A stretch of DNA of 17,607 nucleotides from Bacillota bacterium (GCA_023392755.1 JAEWNM010000146.1:1-17607), one strand, 5' to 3'. Counted from the stretch's first letter, positions 1 to 7,737 are shown. Notes: a model not told the origin generated them from the letters alone. A program made the numbers and translations.

Positions 1-75
1 CCCTGAATGCGTATATAATGGGCTGGTGCCCGGCCTGACCCATACGGAGGCCGGATATGAAGGAGAAACGGACGG

Positions 76-420
76 ATGCATGAGTTGGGCCTCACCAAGC
101 AGATTGTGAAAATTGTAAACGACGCGGCGCTCAGGCACGGCGCAGTAAAAGTGAACACCGTCAATCTTGTTGTGGGTGAAAATACCAGCATCATTCCCGA
201 ATCGGTGCAAATGTATTTTGACATGATCGCAAGGGATACAAGCGCCCAGGGAGCAACGCTGAACGTGTGCGTAGTGAAGGCGCAGATGTACTGCACAAGC
301 TGCGGTAAAAACTTTATTCGGCCCCGCTTTTCCTTTGCATGCCCCACGTGCGGCGCACTGGGCAGCCCCACGGACATCGGCAGCGAGTTTTATGTGGAAA
401 GCGTGGAGCTGGAAGACTAG
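76..420 (+). CDS. hypA: Hydrogenase nickel incorporation protein HypA
   Basis: HypA is the small nickel chaperone that works with HypB to load Ni into the large subunit of [NiFe] hydrogenase in the cytoplasm. The 114-residue product has the family's usual length. It begins Met-His-Glu-Leu, and His2 and Glu3 are the known nickel-site residues. The C-terminal zinc site is two CxxC pairs, Cys73/Cys76 and Cys89/Cys92. AAGGAG at 60-65 lies 10 nt before the ATG, which supports this start. hypB follows after 42 nt, and the gene heads the hypABFCDE order. Its promoter is not visible, so transcription probably starts upstream of the window, perhaps in a hydrogenase structural operon (inference). Confidence 0.97.
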   Translation: MHELGLTKQIVKIVNDAALRHGAVKVNTVNLVVGENTSIIPESVQMYFDMIARDTSAQGATLNVCVVKAQMYCTSCGKNFIRPRFSFACPTCGALGSPTDIGSEFYVESVELED

Positions 421-462
421 GCCTTCATATGATGACACCATAACAGAAAGGGATCGAAAAGC

Positions 463-1110
463 ATGAGTTCCAAAGACGTGACAATCATGGAGAACATCAA
501 CGCTGAAAACGACCGCATTGCGGAAGGAATACAAAAGAGACTAAACGGCAGGGGCATTTATGCCATCAACGTGATCGGCGCACCCGGCGCAGGCAAAACC
601 TCCAGCCTGATCCGCATCATCAAGGGCCTTGGGGGTGTCAAATCCTACGTTATCGAAGGGGATATCCAGTCGGATATCGATACGGAAAAGCTCATAGGCC
701 TTGGCGTTGAGGCTGTGCAGATTCACACCGGCGGAGCTTGCCATATTGACGGCGTGCTGATTGAGAACACGCTGGATAAGCTTGCACTTGACCAAAGGGG
801 CGTACTGTTTATCGAGAATATCGGCAATTTGGTGTGCCCGGCCGAATTCAACATCGGCGAAAATATCAAACTGCTGCTTGTGACGGTTTCAGAGGGTGCC
901 GACAAGCCTTACAAATATCCGCTTGCCTTTGAAAAAGCGGAAGTGATACTGCTGAATAAAACCGATCTTCTGCCCTATGTCGATTTTGATATGACGTATT
1001 TTGTAAAGGGCATCCGGGCACTGAACGGCACAGCGCCTATATTTGAAGTGTCCGCGAAAACAGGCGCGGGCTTCCCCGAGGTTTGTACATGGATCAAATC
1101 CAGGCTGTAA
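463..1110 (+). CDS. hypB: Hydrogenase maturation GTPase HypB
   Basis: HypB is a SIMIBI-class GTPase that drives nickel delivery to hydrogenase together with HypA. The 215-residue product shows the P-loop GAPGAGKT at 39-46, the metal-binding Cys93-His94 in TGGACH, the ENIGNLVCP signature at 118-126 and the NKTD guanine-specificity motif at 165-168. It has neither the N-terminal CxxCGC nickel motif nor a His-rich stretch, so it is the short form with only the GTPase-domain metal site. AAAGGGA lies about 10 nt before the ATG. The 3' end overlaps the start of hypF by 22 nt, which suggests translational coupling. Confidence 0.97.
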   Translation: MSSKDVTIMENINAENDRIAEGIQKRLNGRGIYAINVIGAPGAGKTSSLIRIIKGLGGVKSYVIEGDIQSDIDTEKLIGLGVEAVQIHTGGACHIDGVLIENTLDKLALDQRGVLFIENIGNLVCPAEFNIGENIKLLLVTVSEGADKPYKYPLAFEKAEVILLNKTDLLPYVDFDMTYFVKGIRALNGTAPIFEVSAKTGAGFPEVCTWIKSRL

Positions 1111-3404
1111 GAGCTGTTATCCACATTTATGGCGTGGTGCAGGGTGTGGGCTTCAGGCCCTTTGTGGCACGGCTGGCCAGGGAACACCGCATGGCTGGGT
1201 ACGTCAGAAATGTGATGGGGCACGTTGTCATCGAAGCCGTCGGAAGCCAGGATGATCTTGACCTGTTTGTCGGGGATATTCAGGCACGCAAGCCTGCAGG
1301 CAGCCAAATCAGCCGCATGGACCGGCATACACAAGCCATGGGGAGCGGCGAAAACCATCCCCGCGGTTTTGCCATTCTTGAAAGCGGCGAAACCGGCGAA
1401 GGCCCGGTGATGCCTACCCCTGATCTTGCCATCTGCGGCGATTGCCTGCGGGAGCTTTATTCCCCCGGCAATCCGCGATTTGGCAACCCATTTATCAGCT
1501 GCACCAGATGCGGGCCGCGGTTTTCGATTATGCGCCGCATCCCCTACGACAGGATTAATACATCCATGGACGGCTATCCCCTGTGCGGCCTGTGCGCCGC
1601 CCAGTATGCGGACCCGGAGGACCGGCGGTACCACGCCCAAACGGTCTGCTGCAACGCCTGCGGGCCGGTGCTTTTATATAAAGGCAGGGACACGCAGAAG
1701 GAAGGCCGCGACGCGACGGAGATGGCCGCCAAAGCTTTGATGCGCGGCGAAATCATTGCCGTAAAGGGGATCGGCGGGTATCATTTCGCCTGTTCCCCCT
1801 TTGATGAGCACGCGATTGTAAGGCTTCGGGAACTGAAGGGCCGGGAACATAAGCCCTTTGCCGTCATGTTCCCAGGCCTTGACGCGCTGAAGGCGTATTG
1901 CCACGTCTCCCTGCTGGAGGAAGACTTGCTGGCCGGCCCTCCGCGACCCATTGTTTTGCTGCAACGCAAGGATTCTCTCATTTCTCCCAATGTATATTCA
2001 AGCAGCCCTTATATCGGCGCGTTTCTCCCCTATACACCGCTTCAGCACTTAATCCTTAACAAAACAGGGCCGCTTATCATGACCAGTGCCAATGTTACCT
2101 CGCTGCCTATTATCAAGGACGATGAGGAGATGCTGGCGTTTTTCCGGGAGCACGAGGAGTTGGGCGGTGTTATGTACCACGACCGGGAGATCATGCGCAG
2201 GCTGGATGATTCGGTGGCCACCGTGGTTTTGGGGGAGGCACGCCTTATCCGCAGGGCGCGGGGCTACGTGCCCATGAGCTTTCCCCTTGCGACTGGAGGC
2301 CCCGCCCTGCTGGCCTGCGGCTCCCAGGAAAAGAACACCGTATGTTTGTACCGGGACGGCTTCGCTTACCCCTTTGCCGAAACCGGCAGCCTTCTTTGCC
2401 GGGAAGCCATGGACATATACCGCGACACCGTAGCGGACATGCAGGAACTTATGCATATTGCGCCGGAGCTTGCCGTGTGCGATATGCATCCTGGATACGA
2501 GTCCACGCAGTATGCGAAAAGCTTGGGCATAACTGTTCTTGAGGTGCAGCACCACCACGCCCACATCGCATCGGTAATGGCGGAGCACGGCCTTGCGGAT
2601 ACCGTGATCGGCGTTGCTTTCGACGGTACGGGCTACGGCACGGATAATACCGTATGGGGCGGCGAGTTTCTCATCGTTTCGCCGGAGGGCTTTACCCGCG
2701 TCGGCCATATCAAGGCTGAAGCCTTTCTTGGCGGAGACGAATCCGTTCGCCAGGGCTGGAAAAGTGCTGCCTGCCTGATGCACGGCGCGGGGCTGGGAAT
2801 AGGGAGTGACAGCCGCCATGCCCTTGTGTGGGCCGCGCTGGCGAATGGCGTGAACACCATCCGCTCCTCCAGCATGGGCAGGATATTTGACGCGGTAAGC
2901 TCCATACTGGGCATATGCCATGAGTCGCGGTATGACGGGCAATGCGCCATTGAGCTGGAAAACGCCGCAGCCCGCCATACAGATTTTGGCGGTGCGGAAC
3001 AGGAGCCTTTTCCCTTTGCATTGAAGGAGGAAGACGGGCTGCTTATTGCCGATCTCGCGCCCTGCATAAGGGAAATTTGCGCGTTAAAGGAAAGGGGCGG
3101 CGATGCTTGTGCGCTGGCATGGCGCTTTCATATCACCGTCCGCGACCTGATCATTGCCATGTGCGGGGAACTGTTTAAAAGATACGGCATACGCAAGACC
3201 GCCCTTAGCGGCGGCGCTTTCCAAAACCGCATCCTGGTGGAAAGCACGGTGCCAAAGCTTGAGCAGGCAGGCTTTGAGGTATATTTAAACCGAAATGTAC
3301 CTGCGGGGGATGGCGGCATTTCCCTGGGGCAGGCGTATGTCGGACTGCATCATAAAAGGAGGGCGAACAGCCATGTGCATTGCGGTTCCTGGAAAACTGA
3401 TTGA
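1089..3404 (+). CDS. hypF: Carbamoyltransferase HypF
   Basis: HypF uses carbamoyl phosphate and ATP to carbamoylate the C-terminal Cys of HypE, the source of the cyanide ligands on the hydrogenase iron. The 771-residue product has the full family layout. An acylphosphatase domain comes first (VQGVGFRPF around 17-25; Arg23 and Asn41 are the expected catalytic residues). Two zinc fingers follow (Cys116/119/138/141 and Cys166/169/188/191), then a YrdC-like domain from about 205 to 395. Last is a Kae1-like carbamoyltransferase domain with HHHAH at 488-492, FDGTGYGTDN and a late SGGAFQNR motif. ATG 1089 is preferred over TTG 1083 because GAGG at 1078-1081 is 7 nt upstream. It overlaps hypB by 22 nt and hypC by 32 nt. 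Confidence 0.96.
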   Translation: MDQIQAVRAVIHIYGVVQGVGFRPFVARLAREHRMAGYVRNVMGHVVIEAVGSQDDLDLFVGDIQARKPAGSQISRMDRHTQAMGSGENHPRGFAILESGETGEGPVMPTPDLAICGDCLRELYSPGNPRFGNPFISCTRCGPRFSIMRRIPYDRINTSMDGYPLCGLCAAQYADPEDRRYHAQTVCCNACGPVLLYKGRDTQKEGRDATEMAAKALMRGEIIAVKGIGGYHFACSPFDEHAIVRLRELKGREHKPFAVMFPGLDALKAYCHVSLLEEDLLAGPPRPIVLLQRKDSLISPNVYSSSPYIGAFLPYTPLQHLILNKTGPLIMTSANVTSLPIIKDDEEMLAFFREHEELGGVMYHDREIMRRLDDSVATVVLGEARLIRRARGYVPMSFPLATGGPALLACGSQEKNTVCLYRDGFAYPFAETGSLLCREAMDIYRDTVADMQELMHIAPELAVCDMHPGYESTQYAKSLGITVLEVQHHHAHIASVMAEHGLADTVIGVAFDGTGYGTDNTVWGGEFLIVSPEGFTRVGHIKAEAFLGGDESVRQGWKSAACLMHGAGLGIGSDSRHALVWAALANGVNTIRSSSMGRIFDAVSSILGICHESRYDGQCAIELENAAARHTDFGGAEQEPFPFALKEEDGLLIADLAPCIREICALKERGGDACALAWRFHITVRDLIIAMCGELFKRYGIRKTALSGGAFQNRILVESTVPKLEQAGFEVYLNRNVPAGDGGISLGQAYVGLHHKRRANSHVHCGSWKTD

Positions 3405-3591
3405 AATGGATGGCAGCCGCGGCAAGGCGGATATAAAGGGCAACGTCATTCCTGTGGAACTGGGCATCGTTCAAGCAAAGATCGGCGATTATGTGCTGGT
3501 GCACGCGGGCTGCGCCATTTCTGTGGTGGATCAGGGCGAAGCCGAAGAACTGCAAGACCTTCTTGCCCTGGTGGAGCAGTATGGAGCATAA
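3373..3591 (+). CDS. hypC: Hydrogenase assembly chaperone HypC
   Basis: HypC is the small chaperone that carries the Fe(CN)2CO unit with HypD and then binds the hydrogenase large-subunit precursor. The 72-residue product begins MCIAVPGKL. Cys2, exposed when Met is removed, is the conserved iron-binding residue, so ATG 3373 must be the true start although the frame is open further upstream. AGGAGGG at 3357-3363, inside the end of hypF, sits 9 nt before this ATG. The gene overlaps hypF by 32 nt and hypD by 11 nt. The length is normal for HypC/HupF. Confidence 0.96.
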   Translation: MCIAVPGKLIEMDGSRGKADIKGNVIPVELGIVQAKIGDYVLVHAGCAISVVDQGEAEELQDLLALVEQYGA

Positions 3592-4636
3592 TATCGAAGG
3601 CCTCATACGCGCCATACGAGCGTACGACGGACCGCACATACGGCTGATGGAGGTATGCGGCACACACACGCACAACATCTCCCGGTATGGGATTCCATCG
3701 CTTTTTCCCGCAGGCATTACATTGATTTCCGGGCCGGGCTGCCCTGTGTGCGTGACGCCGGCCGGGTATATCGACCGGGCGGCGGAGCTGTCCATGCGGC
3801 CAGGCTGCACGCTTTTGAGCTTTGGCGATATGATCCGTGTTCCGGGAAACACGACCTCGCTATTGAAAGCCAAGGCCGACGGGGGCAGTGTGGCAGTCAT
3901 GTACTCCCCCATGGATGCCCTTGCCCTTGCTAAGCGAGATCCGGATAAAATGTTTATTGTAACAGCGGTTGGCTTTGAAACCACATTGCCCATCTACGCG
4001 CTGCTTGTACAAAAAATGCTGGAATGCAACGTGAAAAACATACGCCTATTGATCTCCGCCAAGGCGCTGATGCCGGCGCTTAACTGGATTTGCGAAAACA
4101 ACCCGGAGATTGACGGCTTCATCGGTCCAGGCCATGTCAGCACTATCCTAGGGTATGCGGGCTATGAGCCGCTGTGCAGGCGGTACAATATCCCAATGGC
4201 GGTGACGGGCTTTGGCTATGAGCATATCATTGCCGCCATCTGGGACCTGATACAGCAGGCAAGACGCGGCGATAGCCGCGTGCACAACCTGTATCCCGGC
4301 GCCGTATCCCGTGAGGGCAATGTGAAGGCACAGGCGATGATCGACAAATATTTCGTAAAAAAATCCTCTGTTTGGCGTGGCCTTGGAAGGATCGACGGCT
4401 CCGGCTACTGCCTTGCGCCCGCCTATACAGAATTTGACGCAGGTACGTATGACGATGGGCAGGACGCGTATGAAACAGGCGGCTGCCTGTGCGGCAGGGT
4501 GATTACAGGCCGCGCCCGGCCTGTGGACTGCGCCTTTTTCGGCACCGCCTGCACGCCTGAAAGCCCGCTGGGTCCCTGCATGGTATCCAGCGAAGGCACC
4601 TGCGGCATATGGCACGCAAACGCACGCACCAGGTAA
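3581..4636 (+). CDS. hypD: Hydrogenase maturation iron-sulfur protein HypD
   Basis: HypD is the [4Fe-4S] scaffold on which, with HypC, the Fe(CN)2CO group is assembled. The 351-residue product starts MEHNIEGL, and GTGGAG at 3571-3576 is close upstream. Signature segments are MEVCGTHTH (Cys26), SGPGCPVCVTP (Cys54, Cys57), GFETTLP at 131-137 and GPGHVSTILG at 182-191. The C-terminal cysteine cluster includes Cys302, 304, 317, 324, 333 and 341 within the conserved CTPESPLGPCMVSSEG block. It overlaps hypC by 11 nt. The open frame extends upstream inside hypC, but the HypD family begins close to the chosen Met. Confidence 0.97.
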   Translation: MEHNIEGLIRAIRAYDGPHIRLMEVCGTHTHNISRYGIPSLFPAGITLISGPGCPVCVTPAGYIDRAAELSMRPGCTLLSFGDMIRVPGNTTSLLKAKADGGSVAVMYSPMDALALAKRDPDKMFIVTAVGFETTLPIYALLVQKMLECNVKNIRLLISAKALMPALNWICENNPEIDGFIGPGHVSTILGYAGYEPLCRRYNIPMAVTGFGYEHIIAAIWDLIQQARRGDSRVHNLYPGAVSREGNVKAQAMIDKYFVKKSSVWRGLGRIDGSGYCLAPAYTEFDAGTYDDGQDAYETGGCLCGRVITGRARPVDCAFFGTACTPESPLGPCMVSSEGTCGIWHANARTR

Positions 4637-4649
4637 AACCGCGTATTGC

Positions 4650-4690
4650 GGCTCCCCCATCAATCCACCGCGCAGGGGGGCCTTATTCAT
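4650..4690 (+). terminator. Possible weak terminator or attenuator between hypD and hypE
   Basis: GGCTCCCC at 4650-4657 pairs with GGGGGGCC at 4675-4682 (8 bp, one G-T wobble, 17-nt loop). A T-rich but interrupted tract, TTATTCATTCTT, follows. This is the only sizeable non-coding gap inside the hyp operon. It could dampen transcription into hypE or stabilise the upstream mRNA. The long loop and broken T tract make it a weak call. Confidence 0.4.
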
Positions 4691-4712
4691 TCTTCTGCCG
4701 TCGCGCGGCGGC

Positions 4713-5714
4713 ATGGGGGTATCCGTGAAAATAACTGCAGCCCATGGCAGCGGCGGGAAAATGATGAATGATTTGATCCATGATATTTTTGAAAAGCATT
4801 TTGCCAATGAAACACTAAGCCGCATGGAGGACGCGGCAGTTTTATCGCTGCCGCCTGGCAAGATCGCCTTCACCACCGATTCGTTTGTAGTCTCCCCATT
4901 GTTCTTCCCGGGCGGAGACATCGGCCGGCTGGCTGTATGCGGCACGGTGAACGACCTGCTTATGCGTGGGTCTACGCCCAAATATCTTTCCGCCGGTTTT
5001 ATACTGGAGGAAGGTCTGGACACGGATATACTGGAAAAGGCGGTGTCCTCCATGCGTGATGCAGCCTTGGAGGCCGGCGTTCAGATTGTTGCAGGCGATA
5101 CGAAGGTGATCGAGGGCAAGGGCGGGCTATACATCAACACATCCGGGATCGGAATCATGGAAACGGTGCTGGACATCAGCGTGCAAAACGCCGCGGATGG
5201 CGACGCTGTGATTATCAGCGGCTTTATGGGCAACCACCACGCCTGCATCCTGTCCAGACGCATGGACATACAAAATGAGATAGCAAGCGACTGTGCGCCG
5301 TTGACCGGCATGGTGGCGGCACTAATAAAAAGCGGCGTTGCGGTGCATACCCTCCGCGATATCACAAGAGGCGGTCTTGCAACGGTGCTCCACGAAATCG
5401 CCATGGCCTCCCGCGTACATATCCATCTGACCGGCGATAGGATGCTTGCCGATGCGCCGGTGCAGGGCTTTTGCGATATATTGGGGTTGGACCCTTTGTA
5501 TATGGGCAACGAGGGAAAATTGGCGCTTCTTCTTCCTAAAAGCGATGCGCAAAAGGCCGTGGAACTTTTGCGCGCCTGCCGATACGGGGAGCATGCTCAG
5601 ATTATAGGTCATGTTCAGGGCCATATGAAACCTGGCGTGAGCATGCAGACGCGTTCCGGCGGCACAAGGCCGGTGGAGCCGCTTGTAGGTGAAGGCCTGC
5701 CCAGAATATGCTGA
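4713..5714 (+). CDS. hypE: Carbamoyl dehydratase HypE
   Basis: HypE accepts the carbamoyl group from HypF on its C-terminal Cys and dehydrates it with ATP to a thiocyanate, giving the CN ligands of the hydrogenase iron. The 333-residue product has HGSGG at 11-15 near the N-terminus, an AIR-synthase-like ATP-binding fold (VCGTVNDLLMRG, DTKVIEGKG and DITRGGLATVLHEIA segments) and the terminal PRIC, with Cys333 as the acceptor residue. The start is uncertain: ATG 4713 has no clear Shine-Dalgarno, and GTG 4725 would leave MKITAAHGSGG with a G-rich run just upstream. A 76-nt gap with a hairpin separates it from hypD. It ends the hyp set. Confidence 0.96.
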   Translation: MGVSVKITAAHGSGGKMMNDLIHDIFEKHFANETLSRMEDAAVLSLPPGKIAFTTDSFVVSPLFFPGGDIGRLAVCGTVNDLLMRGSTPKYLSAGFILEEGLDTDILEKAVSSMRDAALEAGVQIVAGDTKVIEGKGGLYINTSGIGIMETVLDISVQNAADGDAVIISGFMGNHHACILSRRMDIQNEIASDCAPLTGMVAALIKSGVAVHTLRDITRGGLATVLHEIAMASRVHIHLTGDRMLADAPVQGFCDILGLDPLYMGNEGKLALLLPKSDAQKAVELLRACRYGEHAQIIGHVQGHMKPGVSMQTRSGGTRPVEPLVGEGLPRIC

Positions 5715-5806
5715 AAAGCTTGTACCTAAAGAGTATCTTGCTCTGCCGCATTTGTCATAAGCATTTCTGCAAGCACGAATCGCCGCGAGACAAGAAGCGC
5801 GCGTAT
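5715..5806. other. Short spacer after hypE with no clear feature
   Basis: No gene, terminator with a T tract or RNA motif is visible between the hypE stop codon and the next promoter. How hyp transcription ends is therefore not evident from the sequence. Confidence 0.4.
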
Positions 5807-5836
5807 TTGACAGCAATTCATGCAATATGTTATCAT
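5807..5836 (+). promoter_or_regulatory. Sigma-A promoter for the small orphan gene
   Basis: TTGACA at 5807-5812 and TATCAT at 5831-5836 are separated by 18 bp. This near-consensus pair would start transcription around 5843, about 30 nt before ATG 5875. It argues against starting the protein at ATG 5827, which lies inside the promoter. Confidence 0.65.
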
Positions 5837-5874
5837 TTCCCATATTTAACAGATTGGAGGCACAACAAACAATA

Positions 5875-6234
5875 ATGGATGCTATTGTGATAAGCGGCGG
5901 CCATACTGTTCGATACGGGTCCGTATTGCAACAAGATCGGGGCCTATACCATTTGGCAATGGGAACGCTTAACCCAGGTGATGTTTGTGAATTGCAGGGA
6001 CATAGTCATATCTTTAAGATAAGTGTGGTTTGCGAAAAGCACTGGCCCTATGAATACTGCATCCATATTGATGCACAATGCCCCGAAGACAGGAATGCGG
6101 TAAGGTTCCTTATGCATGATGAAAGCAATGACAGCTATTCTTTGGAAATACGCTCTTCGGCCCGAAAGGATCATACGGTGCGTTATAACAGCCAGAAGCC
6201 GGGAATCAGGTACATCCAATTTCAATATCAATAA
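5875..6234 (+). CDS. Small protein of unknown family
   Basis: I do not recognise this 119-residue protein. It has no membrane segment or signal peptide. It is rich in alternating polar and hydrophobic residues, which suggests a beta-rich soluble fold, and it has scattered His and Cys: HSH and CEKHWPYEYCIHIDAQC in the middle third. That arrangement could bind a metal, but this is speculation. ATG 5875 is chosen because a strong promoter lies at 5807-5836. The GGAGG at 5856-5860 is 14 nt away, longer than usual, so translation may be weak. It sits after hypE but has its own promoter, so a hydrogenase role is not implied. It ends just before the convergent tRNA terminator. Confidence 0.6.
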   Translation: MDAIVISGGHTVRYGSVLQQDRGLYHLAMGTLNPGDVCELQGHSHIFKISVVCEKHWPYEYCIHIDAQCPEDRNAVRFLMHDESNDSYSLEIRSSARKDHTVRYNSQKPGIRYIQFQYQ

Positions 6235-6254
6235 ACCTGCGCATTTTTTTCATA

Positions 6255-6281
6255 GAAAAAAGCCCTTGAAAATCAAGGACT
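6255..6281 (-). terminator. Intrinsic terminator of tRNA-Ser
   Basis: Read on the minus strand, AGTCCTTGA pairs with TCAAGGGCT (9 bp with one wobble, 3-nt loop; arms at 6273-6281 and 6261-6269), followed by TTTTTT. It lies 3 nt after the tRNA 3' end. Confidence 0.9.
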
Positions 6282-6283
6282 TC

Positions 6284-6374
6284 TGGCGGAGAGTTAGGGA
6301 TTTGAACCCTAGGTGGGGTATAAGCCCACACACGATTTCCAGTCGTGCGCCTTAGACCACTCAGCCAACTCTCC
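6284..6374 (-). tRNA. tRNA-Ser (anticodon GGA)
   Basis: On the minus strand the 5' GGAGAGT pairs with ACTCTCC to form the 7-bp acceptor stem, followed by the discriminator G and an encoded CCA. The anticodon stem CACGA/TCGTG encloses CTGGAAA, giving anticodon GGA (plus-strand 6338-6340), which reads UCC/UCU. A long variable arm (GTGGG/CCCAC) marks a class II serine tRNA, and the T arm TAGGG-TTCGAAT-CCCTA is canonical. A perfect promoter precedes it and an intrinsic terminator follows, so it is a single-gene transcription unit. Confidence 0.98.
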
Positions 6375-6402
6375 ATGCTCGGTTCAATCGGCAACGAACA
6401 AC

Positions 6403-6431
6403 ATTATACAGGCTGCCCCGCCCCATGTCAA
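6403..6431 (-). promoter_or_regulatory. Consensus sigma-A promoter of tRNA-Ser
   Basis: On the minus strand TTGACA (6431-6426) and TATAAT (6408-6403) are separated by 17 bp, a full match to the sigma-A consensus. The predicted start near 6396 leaves a leader of about 22 nt before the tRNA. Confidence 0.9.
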
Positions 6432-6468
6432 GCAGTGCGCATAAAAAACAGCGCTGCGCGCACGCAGA

Positions 6469-6492
6469 AAAAAATGCGGCAAAAAATGCGGC
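6469..6492. repeat. Tandem 12-bp repeat
   Basis: AAAAAATGCGGC occurs twice head to tail (6469-6480 and 6481-6492) between the divergent tRNA and aldo/keto reductase promoters. It is followed by a small GC-rich hairpin and TTTTC. No function is evident. Confidence 0.5.
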
Positions 6493-6512
6493 GGCCACCG
6501 CGGCCTTTTCTA

Positions 6513-6540
6513 TTTTCCGCATCTGTGCTAGACTTATACT
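6513..6540 (+). promoter_or_regulatory. Probable promoter of the ferredoxin-type aldo/keto reductase
   Basis: TATACT at 6535-6540 is a good -10 element. The best -35 candidate, TTTTCC at 6513-6518, is weak with a 16-bp spacer. The start would be about 18 nt before the ribosome binding site-to-ATG segment (AAAGGAG at 6551-6557). Confidence 0.5.
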
Positions 6541-6564
6541 GTAACACCGGAAAGGAGACATGAA

Positions 6565-7704
6565 ATGCAGAATATTCCATTTAGCGACCTGGGTATAACT
6601 GTATCGCGTCTGGGCTTTGGAGCCATGCGGCTGCCTACAAAGGAGGCGGACTCCAAACGTGTCATCAACAGGGAGGAAGCCGTGGCGATGATCCGCCACG
6701 CCATCGACCGGGGCGTAACGTATATGGATACGGCTTATCCGTATCACGGCGGCGAAAGCGAACTTGTTATGGGCGAAGCGCTGCAAAACGGTTATCGCGA
6801 GAAAGTTGTGCTTGCCACCAAACTGCCGGTATGGCTGGTGAAAAAGCGGGAGGACATGGACAGGCTTCTTGACGAGCAGCTTCAAAAGCTGAAAACGGAT
6901 CATGTGGACTTTTATCTGCTTCACGCGCTGAACAAAAACTCTTTTGCCGAGATGCAGAAGCTGGATTATCCCGACTTTCTTGACAGGGCCGTGTCAAGCG
7001 GCAAGATACGCTACCCCGCCTTTTCCTTTCATGACGACGCCGACCTGTTCCCTAAAATCATCGACGATTATCCGTGGAAGATGGCACAAATCCAACTGAA
7101 TCTGCTGGATGGTGAATACCAGGCCGGCCTGGCCGGCATGCGCTATGCGGCACAAAAAGGCGTGGGCATTGTGGTGATGGAACCGCTTCGCGGCGGTGCC
7201 CTGGCTACGCCACCCGCTGAGGTTCAGGCGCTGTACGATGCATTCCCCGACCACCGCAGCAGCGTGGAATGGGCCTTCCGCTACCTGTACAACATGCCGG
7301 AGGTAATGACCATCTTAAGCGGTATGAGCACCATGGAACAGGTGAAGGACAATCTGCGCATTTTTGAAAATGCCGCCGTGGGTGTTGTTACCCCGGAGGA
7401 GGAAGCGCTGCTTGCAAAGGTGAAGGATGCATATGTAAAGCGCATCAAAACCAGCTGCACCGGCTGCAATTACTGCCAGCCCTGCCCCAAGAACGTATCC
7501 ATACCCACCATCTTCAGGGGATTTGACAGCGCCGCCATGCTGGACAAAAAACCGGAATTCTATGACCGCTACCGTTCGCTGAAGGAAGAAGGCAAGGACG
7601 CCGGTCAGTGTGTAGCCTGCCGCCTTTGCGAAAAGGCATGCCCACAGCATTTGCCCATTATCCGGTATTTGAAAGAAATCAAGGCGGAGTTTGAAAGCGC
7701 CTGA
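6565..7704 (+). CDS. Aldo/keto reductase with C-terminal 4Fe-4S ferredoxin domain
   Basis: This 379-residue protein has an N-terminal aldo/keto reductase TIM barrel with the catalytic tetrad Asp55, Tyr60, Lys86 and His120. A bacterial dicluster ferredoxin-like extension follows: CTGCNYCQPCP (Cys298, 301, 304, 307) and CVACRLCEKACP (Cys349, 352, 355, 359). Family members are usually annotated as 'predicted oxidoreductases of the aldo/keto reductase family' with unknown substrates. The clusters suggest electron exchange with a ferredoxin or flavodoxin as well as NAD(P)H (inference). AAAGGAG at 6551-6557 lies 7 nt before the ATG. It is a single gene with its own promoter and a bidirectional terminator downstream. 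Confidence 0.93.
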   Translation: MQNIPFSDLGITVSRLGFGAMRLPTKEADSKRVINREEAVAMIRHAIDRGVTYMDTAYPYHGGESELVMGEALQNGYREKVVLATKLPVWLVKKREDMDRLLDEQLQKLKTDHVDFYLLHALNKNSFAEMQKLDYPDFLDRAVSSGKIRYPAFSFHDDADLFPKIIDDYPWKMAQIQLNLLDGEYQAGLAGMRYAAQKGVGIVVMEPLRGGALATPPAEVQALYDAFPDHRSSVEWAFRYLYNMPEVMTILSGMSTMEQVKDNLRIFENAAVGVVTPEEEALLAKVKDAYVKRIKTSCTGCNYCQPCPKNVSIPTIFRGFDSAAMLDKKPEFYDRYRSLKEEGKDAGQCVACRLCEKACPQHLPIIRYLKEIKAEFESA

Positions 7705-7737
7705 GCAGATGCTTTTTGCGCCCGGCAATTGGCAAGC

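Noticed and set aside
30..54. Inverted repeat CCGGCCT/AGGCCGG upstream of hypA
   Set aside because: It is only a 7-bp stem with an 11-nt loop and no T tract, too weak to call a terminator or operator.
2..109. Possible 3' end of an upstream gene (open frames ending at 38 or 109)
   Set aside because: Two short frames run in from the left edge, but neither tail matches a family I recognise and they overlap each other, so I cannot say which, if either, is coding.
2049..2978. Long open frame (309 residues) antisense to hypF
   Set aside because: It lies wholly within the conserved hypF reading frame, has no family motif and shows the low-complexity composition of an antisense shadow.
4148..5053. 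Open frame of 301 residues antisense to hypD and hypE
   Set aside because: It spans the ends of two well-supported genes and their spacer on the other strand and has no recognisable domain.
5827..5874. Upstream ATG extension of the small orphan protein
   Set aside because: ATG 5827 lies between the -35 and -10 elements of a near-consensus promoter, so it would not be in the mRNA made from it.
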